DNA from: an uncultured Bacteroidales bacterium
GTDB lineage: Bacteria > Bacteroidota > Bacteroidia > Bacteroidales > UBA932
DNA: 38,317 nt
Direction: 5' to 3'
NCBI GenBank assembly: GCA_944322575.1
Contig: CALUPK010000020.1
Coordinates: 1-38,317 of the forward strand
Each line of letters begins with the position of its first letter. The stretch's first letter is position 1. Below the pieces are notes generated by a model. That model searched no databases. It was given only the letters and a program-made list of their open reading frames with translations, and was not told the origin of the DNA. The translations under genes and the position numbers were made by a program. This document shows, in pieces, positions 15,878 through 25,235 of the stretch.

Positions 15878-15915
15878 AAAGAGGTATGCCGTCCATCACG
15901 ACATACCTCTTTTTT
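15878..15915 (+). terminator. Rho-independent terminator after the M28 gene
   Basis: The arms AAAGAGGTATG (15878-15888) and CATACCTCTTT (15902-15912) form an 11-base perfect stem with a 13-base loop, followed by Ts to 15915. It stands between the M28 gene and the oppositely oriented rlmB. The A-run on the other side is only three bases, so it should work best for the plus strand. Confidence 0.85.
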
Positions 15916-15938
15916 ATGACTCATCCCGTCCGGGCAGC

Positions 15939-16706
15939 TTATTTCTGCCTCTGCCGCACGGCCTCGAACAGCATGAGGGATGCGGCCACCGACACGTTCA
16001 GGGAACCGATATCTCCGCGCATGGGGATTCTGGCCTGCACATCGCATAGAGCCAGCACCGACGATGAGATACCCTTGCCCTCGGAGCCCATCACGAATGC
16101 CGTGGGCCGGGTCATATCCACATCATAGATAAGGCCCTCGGCCTTCTCTGTAGCGGCTACTATCTGAAACCCCTTCTCTTTGAGGTAGTAGAGGGGTATG
16201 CGCAGATTCTTACACTTGGCCACGCCTATGCGGAGCAGAGCGCCGGCCGAGGCCTTGACACCGTCAGCATTGATGGCTGCTCCGCCCTTTGCAGGCAGGA
16301 TAATACCGCCCGCACCCGCACATTCGGCACTGCGGGCTATTGCTCCCAGATTGCGCACGTCGCTCACTCCGTCGAGGAGGACAAAAACCGGGGCCGGGTC
16401 TTTCTGGAAGGCCCTCTCCACCATTTCCTCCATCGGCATATAGTCGATCTGCGGCAGATATGCCACGACTCCCTGATTTCTGCCTCCGCGAAAGCGGGCC
16501 AGCCGCTCGGCGGGTACGAACTGGAAGGGAATGCCGCGGCTGTCCAGCTCGGTGAGGAGCTGACGGAACTGCTGTCCTTCTAATCCTTGCTTCAGCAGCA
16601 CTTTCTCAATCTGTCTGCCGGAAAGCACTGCCTCTAAGACGGGGTGCATCCCGTAGAGGTGGTATCCGGTATCCTTTTTCTCGGTATTTTCCATATTGTC
16701 TTGCAT
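15939..16706 (-). CDS. rlmB: TrmH/SpoU family 23S rRNA 2'-O-methyltransferase (RlmB-like)
   Basis: This 255-residue protein carries the three SPOUT motifs: LLDGVSDVRNLGAIARSAE (109-127), FVMGSEGKGIS (about 205-215) and IPMRGDIGSLNVSVAASL (about 226-243). An N-terminal substrate-binding segment, YGMHPVLEAVLSG (18-30), is typical of RlmB, which methylates the ribose of G2251 in 23S rRNA. TrmH-like paralogues are the main alternative, but this N-terminal segment and the length favour RlmB. It is the last gene of the minus-strand valS operon, starting 6 bases after the ABC-F gene stop. An ATG four codons downstream (16694) is an alternative start. Confidence 0.88.
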   Translation of the reverse strand: MQDNMENTEKKDTGYHLYGMHPVLEAVLSGRQIEKVLLKQGLEGQQFRQLLTELDSRGIPFQFVPAERLARFRGGRNQGVVAYLPQIDYMPMEEMVERAFQKDPAPVFVLLDGVSDVRNLGAIARSAECAGAGGIILPAKGGAAINADGVKASAGALLRIGVAKCKNLRIPLYYLKEKGFQIVAATEKAEGLIYDVDMTRPTAFVMGSEGKGISSSVLALCDVQARIPMRGDIGSLNVSVAASLMLFEAVRQRQK

Positions 16707-16712
16707 TTATTT

Positions 16713-18668
16713 TCAGTTACTCAGTTCTATCCACTCCTCCATCGTGCGGTCGAGGGTACGTTTCAGCTCTAAATACTCCCGTGTCAGCCTGTCGATGTCG
16801 GTATCTGCCGACGGCGCGGCCAGAACTTTCTCTAATTCTTTCATCTGAGCCTCAAGGTCGGCTATCTTCTTTTCGCAGCTCTCGATGCGCTTCTGCTTGC
16901 GGCGCTGCTCCTTCTGCTCATAGAAGGAGAGACTGGATGCCGTGCGCGGCTTGGCAGAGGCCTCTTCTACCGGAGCTTTTTCCTGCTTCTGCGGCTTCGG
17001 TTCCGGCTGAGAAGTACGTTCCAGGTCCTGCAGGGTCTCGATCCTGCGCTTCTCTATGAAGTCCTGCACTCCTCCCAGGTACTCCTTGACATGGCCGTCG
17101 CGGAACTCGTAGACCTTGTCTACCAGCCCGTCGAGGAAGTCCCTGTCGTGCGACACGATGACCAGTGTGCCGTCGTAGCGCTGGAGGGCCTGCTTGAGCA
17201 CGTCCTTGGAGCGGATGTCCATGTGGTTGGTAGGCTCGTCGAGAGCCAGGAGGTTGTAGGGATGGAGGATGAGCTTGGCCATGGCCAGACGGGAGCGCTC
17301 CCCTCCGCTGAGCACGGCCACCTTCTTGTCGATGTCCTCTCCGCGGAAGAGGAAGGCACCGAGGATGTCCCGCAGCTTGGTACGGATATCGCCCACTGCC
17401 ACCTTGTCGAGGGTGTCGTAGACCGTGTCGTTCCTGTCCAGTACGTCCTCCTGGTTCTGGGCGTAGTAACCTAAGGCGACATTGTACCCGAGGGAGGCCG
17501 AGCCAGCGATAGGCCGCAGCTCTCCGGTGATGTATTTCATCATGGTACTCTTTCCCTCGCCGTTGCGCCCGACGAAAGCCACCTTCTCCCCTCTTTCCAC
17601 GGTCAGGTCGATGTCGGTGAACACCACCTTAGGACTGCCCGAGCCGTCGCGGGACGGATAGCCTCCGGTGAGGGCCTTGGCCTGGAAGACGATCTGGCCG
17701 GAGCGGGGGGCGGGCGGGAACTTGACGTGGAGGGCCGAATTGTCCTCGATGTCTATCTCTATGCGCTCGAGCTTGTCGAGCTGCTTGATGCGGGACTGCA
17801 CCTGATTGCTCTTGGTGGGCTTGTAACGGAAGCGCTCGATGAACTCCTCGGTCTTCTCAATCATCCGCTGCTGGTTCTCGTAGGCGGCCCGCTGCTGCTC
17901 CATCCGCTCGCGGCGCAGCTCCACGTACTTGGAGTACGGCACCTTGTAGTCGTAGATGTGTCCTAAGACGATTTCCACCGTGCGGGTGGTCACCCTGTCT
18001 AAGAAACGGCGGTCATGGGAGATGAGCACCACCGAGCCGCGGTAGCCGAAGAGGTAGTCCTCGAGCCACTGGATGGACTCGATGTCGAGGTGGTTGGTGG
18101 GCTCGTCCAGCAGAAGCACATCGGGCTTGGTCAGCAGGACCTTGGCCAGCTCCACGCGCATGTTCCAGCCTTGCGAGAAGGTGCTGCGCTGCCGTCCGAG
18201 CTCGCTCTTCTTGAAGCCGAGGCCCACTAAGGTCTTCTCGGCCAGCACGGCGGGTGACTCGGACTGTACCATGGCTAACTTGTCGTTGAGCTCATTGAGT
18301 TCCTCTATCAGCCGATGGTAGGCAGCTGACTCGTAGTCGGTCCTCTCGCCTAACTCGCGGCTGATCTCCTCTACCCTCTCACCCATGGTGAAATGGTCGG
18401 CAAAGACGGACATGGCGGCCTCCATGACCGTGGTGTCCTTGGAGTAACTCATTATCTGGGGCAGATAGCCTACGGTCTGCTCCTTAGGCTTCATGATGGA
18501 GCCGGAAGTCGGACGCTCCACTCCGGCTATGAGCTTGAGTATCGTACTCTTGCCCGCACCGTTCTTGCCCACGAGGGCTATGTGCTCCCCGTCGCTGACG
18601 TGGAAGCTGATGTCGTCTAAGAGGGTGAAGCCTCCAAAGGCTACTGTGAGATTATTTATCGATATCAT
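16713..18668 (-). CDS. ABC-F family ribosome-associated ATPase
   Basis: This 651-residue protein has two ABC domains and no membrane segments, the layout of ABC-F translation factors. Domain 1 has Walker [10 protein letters not shown] (34-42), an altered signature with FSQGW in place of LSGGQ, and [12 protein letters not shown] charged linker of about 80 residues follows (the P-site tRNA interaction motif region, rich in Arg, Gln and Glu). Domain 2 has [22 protein letters not shown] and [13 protein letters not shown]-terminal Pro/Lys/Glu linker and coiled coil (about 550-651) resembles Uup/YdiF-type members. It likely resolves stalled ribosomes; antibiotic protection cannot be excluded. Its start overlaps tatC by 17 bases, which implies coupled translation. 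Confidence 0.92.
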   Translation of the reverse strand: MISINNLTVAFGGFTLLDDISFHVSDGEHIALVGKNGAGKSTILKLIAGVERPTSGSIMKPKEQTVGYLPQIMSYSKDTTVMEAAMSVFADHFTMGERVEEISRELGERTDYESAAYHRLIEELNELNDKLAMVQSESPAVLAEKTLVGLGFKKSELGRQRSTFSQGWNMRVELAKVLLTKPDVLLLDEPTNHLDIESIQWLEDYLFGYRGSVVLISHDRRFLDRVTTRTVEIVLGHIYDYKVPYSKYVELRRERMEQQRAAYENQQRMIEKTEEFIERFRYKPTKSNQVQSRIKQLDKLERIEIDIEDNSALHVKFPPAPRSGQIVFQAKALTGGYPSRDGSGSPKVVFTDIDLTVERGEKVAFVGRNGEGKSTMMKYITGELRPIAGSASLGYNVALGYYAQNQEDVLDRNDTVYDTLDKVAVGDIRTKLRDILGAFLFRGEDIDKKVAVLSGGERSRLAMAKLILHPYNLLALDEPTNHMDIRSKDVLKQALQRYDGTLVIVSHDRDFLDGLVDKVYEFRDGHVKEYLGGVQDFIEKRRIETLQDLERTSQPEPKPQKQEKAPVEEASAKPRTASSLSFYEQKEQRRKQKRIESCEKKIADLEAQMKELEKVLAAPSADTDIDRLTREYLELKRTLDRTMEEWIELSN

Positions 18669-19467
18669 TTCTAACTTCTACTTCTTTCGGTTTGTCTTTA
18701 CACATGGTTATGGATACCTCGTAGAGCAGGTACAGCGGCAGGGCGACCACTATCATCGTGAAGGCGTCGCCCGAAGGGGTTATGACTGCCGAGATGGCCA
18801 GGGCGGCCACTATCGCGTACTTGCGGAAACTCCTCAGCATCTGCCGGTTGATAATCCCTATCCGGGACAGCAGCAGGGCCAGGGCCGGCAGTTCGAAGAC
18901 CACACCCATAATCAGGTTGAGCTTCAGGAACATCCCGATGTACGAGAGCAGCGATATCTGATTGGCCACCGACTCGCTCACCTGGTATGTTCCCAAAAAG
19001 CGGAGGGTCAGCGGGAAGACCACCACGTAGCCCACCCCTACGCCGATGTAGAACAGCAGGGAGGACAGCCCGAAAGCCGTCTGAGCCGCCCGCTTCTCCC
19101 GGTCATAAAGAGCCGGCCTCACGAAGAGCCACACCTGATAGATCAGAAACGGCAGGGCCACGATAACCGCTAACCAGAAGGAGATGCGCACGTGGGTGAA
19201 GAACTGGGCAGCTAAGTCGATATTGACTAACTCCACCCGGAAAGGCTCTAAAGCCCCGAGCCCGAGCAGTCCCAGCAGCCTGTCCATCCACCGGTAGACG
19301 AAGAAACCGTCCGTCAGCGGAGCCAGCACCACCCCGTCGAAAACCGTCTCCTTGCATAGGAAGAGCACGACCATCAGGACAATAAGCACAGCAAAGCTGC
19401 GGAAGATCACCTTTCGCAGCTCGTCTAAATGTTCCCAGAAGGTCATTTCTCCCGCCACGGCACCCAT
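18652..19467 (-). CDS. tatC: Twin-arginine translocase subunit TatC
   Basis: This 271-residue protein has six hydrophobic segments and the TatC landmarks: FWEHLDELRK near the N-terminus (10-19), which contains the conserved signal-peptide-binding glutamate region, and LPFLIYQVWLFVRPALYDREK (about 104-124). FELPALALLL and AVITPSGDAFTM mark the last helices. TatC recognises twin-arginine signal peptides of folded proteins. An unusually long first periplasmic loop (about 45-80) is present. It lies 3 bases after tatA and overlaps the ABC-F gene by 17 bases. The start at 19467 gives seven residues before an alternative Met8. Confidence 0.96.
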   Translation of the reverse strand: MGAVAGEMTFWEHLDELRKVIFRSFAVLIVLMVVLFLCKETVFDGVVLAPLTDGFFVYRWMDRLLGLLGLGALEPFRVELVNIDLAAQFFTHVRISFWLAVIVALPFLIYQVWLFVRPALYDREKRAAQTAFGLSSLLFYIGVGVGYVVVFPLTLRFLGTYQVSESVANQISLLSYIGMFLKLNLIMGVVFELPALALLLSRIGIINRQMLRSFRKYAIVAALAISAVITPSGDAFTMIVVALPLYLLYEVSITMCKDKPKEVEVRNDIDK

Positions 19468-19470
19468 CTC

Positions 19471-19722
19471 CTACTTCTTCTCGGCGGAGCTGTCCTTTGC
19501 GGAGTCAGCGGAGTTTGCGGATGACGGTCCCTTCTTCGCGGAGGAATCCACATTCAGGTCCTCCTCAATGCCGTTGACCCCCTCCTTGAAGCTCTTGACC
19601 CCCTTGCCGAAGCTCTTCATCAGCTCGGGAATCTTCTTCGCCCCGAACAGCAGCAGGACGATGAGCAGCAGCACCAATATCTCGGTCAGTCCGACGGATC
19701 CTAAAAACAAAAGTGTAAGCAT
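19471..19722 (-). CDS. tatA: Twin-arginine translocase subunit TatA/TatB family
   Basis: This is an 83-residue protein with the TatA layout. A single N-terminal membrane helix carries the sequence [20 protein letters not shown], where FGAKKIPE is the hinge signature. An amphipathic helix follows ([18 protein letters not shown]) and then a hydrophilic Ser/Ala/Lys-rich tail. TatA oligomers form the passage for folded substrates. One TatA-type gene next to tatC, with no separate tatB here, matches minimal TatAC systems. The gene is 3 bases before tatC and 9 bases after the thioesterase gene. Confidence 0.95.
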   Translation of the reverse strand: MLTLLFLGSVGLTEILVLLLIVLLLFGAKKIPELMKSFGKGVKSFKEGVNGIEEDLNVDSSAKKGPSSANSADSAKDSSAEKK

Positions 19723-19731
19723 ATCTTCTCG

Positions 19732-20172
19732 TTATTGTTTATTTTCTTTTGCAGCAGCCTGTTCCATGTCAGCCTTGCGGAATACTTCCAGCAGGGCGGC
19801 AGGGATGCGGGTCGGGCGGCGGTTGTCGCTGTGGATGAACCCGAGGACCACCGAGCCGTCGCATACTAAGTCGCCATTCTGGTTATAAATGTCCGTAAGC
19901 ACCTCTATCCGCGCCATCGGTTCCTTCTCCACCCGGGAGACCACCCGGAGCACGTCTCCCATCCGAGCCGGTGTGTGATACTTCGCACTTACCGACACCA
20001 CCGGCATCATGATTCCGTGCTTCTCCAGCTCCATAATCGGCAGCCCGACATCTATCAGGAACTGATGCCGGCCGCACTCAAAGTAGCGGATGTAGTTCGA
20101 GTGATGGACTATCCCCATCTGGTCGGTCTCGTAGTAACGGACCTCTATCTGTGTCTCCGACTGGATGAACAT
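19732..20172 (-). CDS. YbgC/FadM-type acyl-CoA thioesterase (hotdog fold)
   Basis: This 146-residue protein has the 4HBT/YbgC signature YYETDQMGIVHHSNYIRYFE (13-32) with catalytic Asp17, followed by a helix and KYHTPARMGD in the central beta strands. VLGFIH closes the hotdog core. Members hydrolyse acyl-CoA thioesters. In other bacteria ybgC sits with tol-pal, but here it lies between valS (21-base gap) and tatA (9-base gap), so the link is by operon only. The substrate chain length cannot be inferred. Confidence 0.9.
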   Translation of the reverse strand: MFIQSETQIEVRYYETDQMGIVHHSNYIRYFECGRHQFLIDVGLPIMELEKHGIMMPVVSVSAKYHTPARMGDVLRVVSRVEKEPMARIEVLTDIYNQNGDLVCDGSVVLGFIHSDNRRPTRIPAALLEVFRKADMEQAAAKENKQ

Positions 20173-20193
20173 GGCTTTATCTGACTAAAATAT

Positions 20194-22845
20194 TCAACCT
20201 CTGAGCGCCTCGAGGGTCTTGCGCAGTCCCTCTATCTTGGCGGTCGCATCCGAAAGTTTCTTCCTCTCGTTCTGCACCACAGCCTCAGGGGCGTTCTGCA
20301 TGAACTTCTCATTGGACAGCTTGGCATTCACTCCCTTGAGGAATTTCTCCAGACGCTCGATCTCTGCCTCGGCCTTGGCTATCTCCTCCTGCACGTCGGT
20401 CTTGCCTGCCAGCGGGACGAACATCTCGACCGTCCCCACGAGGAAGGAAGCGCCTGCCTCCCTCTCACCGAAGTCCTCGACGTATGAAATCTCCCCGACA
20501 TTGCCCATGCGGCGGACTATGCCGGTCATCTCCTCGGGGAATGCGCCCTTGATGCGCAGGTCTAAAGCCTCTTTCGGGGACAATCCCTTCTTCTGGCGGA
20601 TGTTCCTCAGAGCCGCCACGGCCTCGGTAGCAAGGTCAAATGCGGCAATGAAGGCCTCGTCGTACTCTCCGCCCTCGGGCTGACGCTCCAGCATGATGGT
20701 AGCACCCTCGGGACGCTCGGCTAAGTTGTGCCAGAGCTCCTCGGTGATGAAGGGCATCACGGGATGCAGGAGTTTCAGCAGGGAATCGAAGAATCCTATG
20801 GTGGCATCGTAGGTCGCTCCGTCTATCGGAGCTCCGTAGGCGGGCTTCACTATCTCGAGGTACCATGCGCAGAAATCATCCCAGAAGAGCTTGTACAGGC
20901 ACATCAGAGCATCCGAGATGCGGAACTTGGAGAAATGGTCGGCGACGACGGCTATCTCGCGGTTCAGCTTCTGTGTGAACCACCTGACGGCTAATGCGGC
21001 ATGCTCGGGAGCCTCTATGGTGCGGTCCACGCTCCAGCCCTTGACTAAACGGTAGGCGTTCCATATCTTGTTGCAGAAATTACGGCCCTGCTCCACCTGG
21101 GACTCGTCGAAGAGGATGTCGTTGCCGGCAGCGGTGCAGAGCAGCATACCTATACGGACTCCGTCAGCGCCGTAGTCGTCTATCAGCTTAAGCGGATCGG
21201 GCGAGTTACCGAGGGTCTTGGACATCTTGCGGCCTAACTTGTCGCGGACGATACCGGTGAAGTACACGTTGCGGAAGGGCACCTTGTCCATGAACTCATT
21301 GCCGGCCATGACCATCCTGGCCACCCAGAAGAAGATGATGTCCGGGCCGGTCACTAAGTCATTGGTCGGATAATAGTAGGCTAAGTCGGCATTCGGGGCC
21401 TTCTCCGGGAAGCCGGGCTTGGCGGGATCGAACACCGAGATGGGCCAGAGCCACGAGGAGAACCAGGTGTCCAGTACGTCCTCGTCGCGCCTGAGATCAG
21501 CGGCAGTAACCGAGGGGTCGAGCTGCTGAGCGGCCTTCAGGGCCTCCTCGGGAGTCGCCTCGACCACGTAGCGGCCGTCGGGCAGATAGTATGCGGGTAT
21601 CTGCTGTCCCCACCACAGCTGGCGGGAGATGCACCAGTCGCGGGTGTTCTCCATCCAGTGACGGTAGGTGTTGCGGTATTTGTCTGGAATGAGTTTAATC
21701 TCACCGTTCTCCACGCGGGCTAAGGCGGCCTTGGAGAGTTCCTCCATCTTGATGAACCACTGCATGGAGAGCTTGGGTTCGATGACTGCGTCCGTCCTCT
21801 CGGAATGCCCTATGGGCGAGAGGTAGTCCTCCTCCTTCTCGAGCTGTCCGGCCTCGGCGAGCATCTTGACAATCTTCTTGCGGGCCGTGAAGCGGTCCTC
21901 GCCGACGAGGATTACGGCCTTCTCGTTGAGCCTTCCGTGGTCGTCGATGATGTCGAGCACCGGAAGGTTGTGACGCAGGCCTATCTCGTAGTCGTTCACG
22001 TCGTGGGCCGGGGTCACCTTCAGGCAGCCGGTACCGAAGTCCATGGTCACATAGGAGTCCTCGATGATGGGTATCTCGCGGTTGATCAGAGGAATGAGTA
22101 TCTTCTTGCCGCGCAGGTGGTGATACCTCGGGTCCTCGGGGTTGATGCAGACAGCGGCATCGGCCATAATGGTCTCGGGACGTGTCGTGGCGATGACAAT
22201 GTAGTCGTCAGTGGCGTTGCCGGCTCCGTCGGAGACCTTGTAGCGCAGGTAGTAGAGCTTGGACTTGGTCTCCTTGTGGATCACCTCGTCGTCGCTCACG
22301 GCGGTCAGGGCCTGGGGATCCCAGTTGACCATCCTCACGCCGCGGTAGATATAGCCTTTCTTGTAGAAATATACGAATGTATTGATGACCGCCTCACTCA
22401 GGGCCGGGTCCATCGTGAACCTTGTGCGGTCCCAGTCGCAGGAGGCACCGAGCTTCTTGAGCTGCTCGAGGATGATGCCGCCGTGCTTCTCCTTCCACTC
22501 CCAGGCGTGTTTCATGAACTCCTCCCGGGTCAGGCTCGACTTGTCGATGCCCTGCTCCTTGAGCTTGGCAACCACCTTGGCCTCTGTGGCTATCGAAGCG
22601 TGGTCGGTACCGGGCACCCAGCAGGCGTTCTTGCCCTGCATACGGGCGCGGCGCACGAGCACGTCCTGTATAGTATTGTTGAGCATGTGGCCCATGTGCA
22701 GCACTCCTGTCACATTGGGGGGCGGAATGACCACGGTATACGGCTCCCGGCTGTCGGGTTCCGAATGGAAAAACTTGTTTTTCAACCAGTAAGAATACCA
22801 CTTCTCCTCTACATCGGAGGGATTGTACTTCGCTGACAATTCCAT
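20194..22845 (-). CDS. valS: Valyl-tRNA synthetase
   Basis: This 883-residue class I synthetase charges tRNA-Val. The HIGH motif appears as HMGH at 50-53, inside [15 protein letters not shown]. The KMSKS motif appears as KMSKT near 540. The editing domain lies between them ([24 protein letters not shown]), followed by the DALRIGMLL-type anticodon-binding junction ([10 protein letters not shown]). The C-terminal coiled-coil arm (about 815-883) with alternating Lys and Glu is typical of ValRS and distinguishes it from LeuRS and IleRS. It is the first gene of the packed operon through rlmB, with a promoter box at 22866-22873. Confidence 0.98.
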   Translation of the reverse strand: MELSAKYNPSDVEEKWYSYWLKNKFFHSEPDSREPYTVVIPPPNVTGVLHMGHMLNNTIQDVLVRRARMQGKNACWVPGTDHASIATEAKVVAKLKEQGIDKSSLTREEFMKHAWEWKEKHGGIILEQLKKLGASCDWDRTRFTMDPALSEAVINTFVYFYKKGYIYRGVRMVNWDPQALTAVSDDEVIHKETKSKLYYLRYKVSDGAGNATDDYIVIATTRPETIMADAAVCINPEDPRYHHLRGKKILIPLINREIPIIEDSYVTMDFGTGCLKVTPAHDVNDYEIGLRHNLPVLDIIDDHGRLNEKAVILVGEDRFTARKKIVKMLAEAGQLEKEEDYLSPIGHSERTDAVIEPKLSMQWFIKMEELSKAALARVENGEIKLIPDKYRNTYRHWMENTRDWCISRQLWWGQQIPAYYLPDGRYVVEATPEEALKAAQQLDPSVTAADLRRDEDVLDTWFSSWLWPISVFDPAKPGFPEKAPNADLAYYYPTNDLVTGPDIIFFWVARMVMAGNEFMDKVPFRNVYFTGIVRDKLGRKMSKTLGNSPDPLKLIDDYGADGVRIGMLLCTAAGNDILFDESQVEQGRNFCNKIWNAYRLVKGWSVDRTIEAPEHAALAVRWFTQKLNREIAVVADHFSKFRISDALMCLYKLFWDDFCAWYLEIVKPAYGAPIDGATYDATIGFFDSLLKLLHPVMPFITEELWHNLAERPEGATIMLERQPEGGEYDEAFIAAFDLATEAVAALRNIRQKKGLSPKEALDLRIKGAFPEEMTGIVRRMGNVGEISYVEDFGEREAGASFLVGTVEMFVPLAGKTDVQEEIAKAEAEIERLEKFLKGVNAKLSNEKFMQNAPEAVVQNERKKLSDATAKIEGLRKTLEALRG

Positions 22846-22861
22846 ATTTCTTTCAAATTAA

Positions 22862-22897
22862 CCCGCAAATATAAGAAGATTTGTGTAGATTTGCGGG
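22862..22897. promoter_or_regulatory. Symmetric divergent promoter region for valS and the DUF3467 operon
   Basis: Minus-strand TATATTTG (22873-22866) faces valS and plus-strand TAGATTTG (22886-22893) faces the DUF3467 gene. Both match TAnnTTTG. Each lies in a 9-base inverted repeat, CCCGCAAAT at 22862-22870 and ATTTGCGGG at 22889-22897. The two -7 boxes are only 12 bases apart, so polymerase bound at one would block the other. No TTTG -33 boxes are visible. Confidence 0.5.
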
Positions 22898-22924
22898 ACG
22901 TTTCACAACATAATTTGACAAGAT

Positions 22925-23251
22925 ATGGACAATCAGCCCCAGAAGAAAGAACTCGGCATAGAAATCACCAAGGAGACAGCCGCCGGCAACTACTCCAACC
23001 TCGCTCTCATCACTCACTCCAACAGTGAATTCATATTTGACTTCGCCCGCGTCCTGCCCGGATATCCCAAAGCCCAGGTAGTAAGCCGCATCATCATGAC
23101 TCCGGAACACGCCAAGAGACTGCTCCTCGCCCTCAGGGACAATATCGGCAAGTACGAGAGCCAGCACGGCGAGATCTCCCTCGGCACCCCGGGTATGCCC
23201 AAGAATACCATCCCATTCGGATTCAACCCCAACAACACCCCCGAGGCATAG
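22925..23251 (+). CDS. DUF3467 family protein
   Basis: This 108-residue protein matches the DUF3467 pattern: an N-terminal beta segment with YSNLALITHSNSEFIFDFA (29-47), then VSRIIMTPEHAKRLLLAL (73-90) and a polar C-terminus. The family is found mainly in Bacteroidota and related phyla. It is often linked to transcription or translation genes, and its function is unknown. Here it leads a plus-strand operon and is divergent from valS. The next gene begins 3 bases after its stop. There is no signal peptide or membrane helix, so it should be cytoplasmic. Confidence 0.88.
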   Translation: MDNQPQKKELGIEITKETAAGNYSNLALITHSNSEFIFDFARVLPGYPKAQVVSRIIMTPEHAKRLLLALRDNIGKYESQHGEISLGTPGMPKNTIPFGFNPNNTPEA

Positions 23252-23254
23252 CCG

Positions 23255-24079
23255 ATGAAGCCCGAAACAGCTTTCATAGGCGCCGGCAACGTGGCCTTCC
23301 GCTTCGCTATAGCCATGCTGGAGAAGGGGTACAATATCAGTGCTGTCTACAGCCGTACCGCCAAAAGCCGCGACCGCCTGATCAAGGCCCTCAGGGCCAA
23401 TGGATCGGGCACTCAGGCTGCGGAGAGCATACAGGACCTCCGGAAGGCATCCCTCATAGTCATCGCCGTCACGGACGACGCCATCCCTCAGGTAGTGGCG
23501 GACATCGCGGAGGCATTCTCCCCCTTCAGGGACAATCCTCTCCCGGCGGTGGTCCATACCTCCGGAGCCACCCCCCTCTCCGTCCTGCAGCCCCTCGCGG
23601 AGCTCGGCTGCCCCTGCGGAGTGATGTACCCCCTGATGACGCTCAACCGCAACAAAAACGTGGAGTTCCGCGATGTTCCCCTCCTCTTAGAGGCGACTAC
23701 CGGAGAGCTGCGGACGGTTCTGGACGGGATTGCCGATGACTTAGGCGGAGAACACTATTTCTATTCTTCCGAAGAGAGGCTTAGGATGCATGTGGCCGCG
23801 GTATTCACCACCAATTTCGTAAACTACCTCCTCGGCTTAGCCTTCCCCATTGTCCAGCATGACCCCCCCCTGCTGATTCCCTCCACCATCGAGGCCGTGC
23901 GCAACGCATTCCTGCACACCCCCGCCTCCACCCTCACCGGCCCCGCCCGCAGAGGGGATATGGAGACGATACACAAGCATATAGAAGTCCTGCAGAAGAT
24001 GGGGCTGACCGAACAGGAAGAGATATACCGCCTCCTGACCGACAAAATTCTGAAAAAATATCACCCTGAAGACAGATAA
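23255..24079 (+). CDS. Rossmann-fold DUF2520 oxidoreductase-like protein
   Basis: This 274-residue protein starts with a dinucleotide-binding strand and loop, AFIGAGNVAFRFA (6-18), matching GxGNVA. VYSRTAKSRDR follows as the NADP-phosphate-binding region, and then VIAVTDDAIPQV (70-81). VHTSGATPLSVL and GVMYPLMTLNRN are conserved in the DUF2520 family, whose C-terminal half is helical and includes TTNFVNYLLGLA. It resembles ketopantoate-reductase-like or pyrroline-carboxylate-reductase-like enzymes, but its substrate is unknown. The gene is 3 bases from both the DUF3467 gene and kdsC. Confidence 0.88.
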   Translation: MKPETAFIGAGNVAFRFAIAMLEKGYNISAVYSRTAKSRDRLIKALRANGSGTQAAESIQDLRKASLIVIAVTDDAIPQVVADIAEAFSPFRDNPLPAVVHTSGATPLSVLQPLAELGCPCGVMYPLMTLNRNKNVEFRDVPLLLEATTGELRTVLDGIADDLGGEHYFYSSEERLRMHVAAVFTTNFVNYLLGLAFPIVQHDPPLLIPSTIEAVRNAFLHTPASTLTGPARRGDMETIHKHIEVLQKMGLTEQEEIYRLLTDKILKKYHPEDR

Positions 24080-24082
24080 ACC

Positions 24083-24625
24083 ATGCCCAACTACAACTAT
24101 AAAGTCAAGCTGCACGGCATCCGCGCCTTCGCCTTCGATGTGGACGGAGTGCTGACAGACGGCTCCATCATTTCCACACCAGACGGAGACCTGCTGAGGA
24201 CCTTCGACTCCAAGGACGGATTTGCCCTGAGAATGTGCTCCATGAAAGGATATCCGGTGGCCATCATCACCGGCGGCGTGTCCCAGAGCATCGTACATCG
24301 TTTCAAAGGCCTGGGCGTCAAGGAAGAGGACATTTACCAGAAATCCCGGGACAAGGTGCCCGACTTTCTGGACTTCTGCTCCCGCCACGGCCTCAAGCCG
24401 GAGGAGGTGGCTTTCGCCGGGGATGACATGCCCGACATCCCGGTGCTGAGAATGGCCGGATTAGCCGTTGCACCCGCCGACGCCGTGCCCGAGGTCAAGG
24501 ACGTGTGCGACTACGTATCCTTGCGTCCGGGCGGCAAGGCATTTGTACGGGACCTCATAGAACAGGTTCTGAAAGTCCACGAGGACTGGTATTTAGACAC
24601 TGACGTATTTGCCAAAACCTTTTAA
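24083..24625 (+). CDS. kdsC: KDO-8-phosphate phosphatase KdsC (HAD family)
   Basis: This 180-residue HAD phosphatase of the YrbI/KdsC class has no cap domain. Motif I is FAFDVDGVLTDG (16-27), with nucleophile Asp19 and acid Asp21. Motif II is VAIITGG, and motif IV is FAGDDMPDIPVL. SKDGFALRM and a C-terminal ELVR-like CDYVSLRPGGKAFVRDLIE are typical of KdsC tetramers. The enzyme releases phosphate from 3-deoxy-D-manno-octulosonate 8-phosphate on the way to lipopolysaccharide KDO. The gene lies between DUF2520 (3-base gap) and maf (13-base gap). Confidence 0.93.
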   Translation: MPNYNYKVKLHGIRAFAFDVDGVLTDGSIISTPDGDLLRTFDSKDGFALRMCSMKGYPVAIITGGVSQSIVHRFKGLGVKEEDIYQKSRDKVPDFLDFCSRHGLKPEEVAFAGDDMPDIPVLRMAGLAVAPADAVPEVKDVCDYVSLRPGGKAFVRDLIEQVLKVHEDWYLDTDVFAKTF

Positions 24626-24638
24626 GTCACTGACAGTC

Positions 24639-25235
24639 ATGCTGCTCCACGAAGCCCTCAAAGACCGCCGCATAGTACTCGGCTCGGCCTCTCCCCGCCG
24701 GAGGGAGCTCCTTGCCGGACTCGGCATAGAATTTACAGTAGAGGCCACACCCGGTGCGCCCGAAACCTATTCCCCTGACTTACAGCCGGACGAGATACCG
24801 TCGGCCCTGGCCGTTTCGAAATCCGAAGGATTCCACCGTCCCCTGAAGCCCGGCGAGATCCTCATCACCGCCGACACCGTCGTCATCTGCGGGGAGGACA
24901 TCCTCGGCAAGCCCTCCGACCGCGACGCCGCCGCAAGGATGCTCCGCGAACTCTCCGGCCGCACCCACCGCGTCGTCACCGGAGTCTGCCTGCGCGACAC
25001 TGAGCGGCGCCACGTATTCTCCTGCACCTCGGAAGTGGAGTTCAAGGCCCTGACCGACGAGGAGATATCCTATTACATCGACCGCTTCCGCCCATTCGAC
25101 AAGGCCGGCAGCTACGGCATCCAGGAATGGATCGGCTACATAGGAATAACCTCCATACGCAGCTCCTACTTCAACATCGTGGGACTCCCCGTACAGAGGC
25201 TGTACACCGCACTGGGCGAATTTATCGGACTGTAA
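24639..25235 (+). CDS. maf: Maf family nucleoside triphosphate pyrophosphatase
   Basis: This is a 198-residue Maf protein. The signature LGSASPRRRELLAGLG (12-27) is the nucleotide-binding loop. ITADTVVICG contains the catalytic Asp, LGKPSDRDAAARMLRELSGR follows, and DKAGSYGIQEW (about 154-164) gives the Gln used for base recognition. Family members hydrolyse dTTP, UTP and modified nucleotides to clean the nucleotide pool. The ATG at 24639 is preferred; a longer frame would need a TTG at 24609 inside kdsC. The last 14 bases overlap, tail-to-tail, the choloylglycine hydrolase gene on the other strand. Confidence 0.93.
   Translation: MLLHEALKDRRIVLGSASPRRRELLAGLGIEFTVEATPGAPETYSPDLQPDEIPSALAVSKSEGFHRPLKPGEILITADTVVICGEDILGKPSDRDAAARMLRELSGRTHRVVTGVCLRDTERRHVFSCTSEVEFKALTDEEISYYIDRFRPFDKAGSYGIQEWIGYIGITSIRSSYFNIVGLPVQRLYTALGEFIGL

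Noticed and set aside
21805-22836. Long plus-strand frame of 343 codons opposite valS
   Set aside because: It is antisense to the conserved N-terminal half of valyl-tRNA synthetase; its composition reflects complementary codons and shows no family motif.
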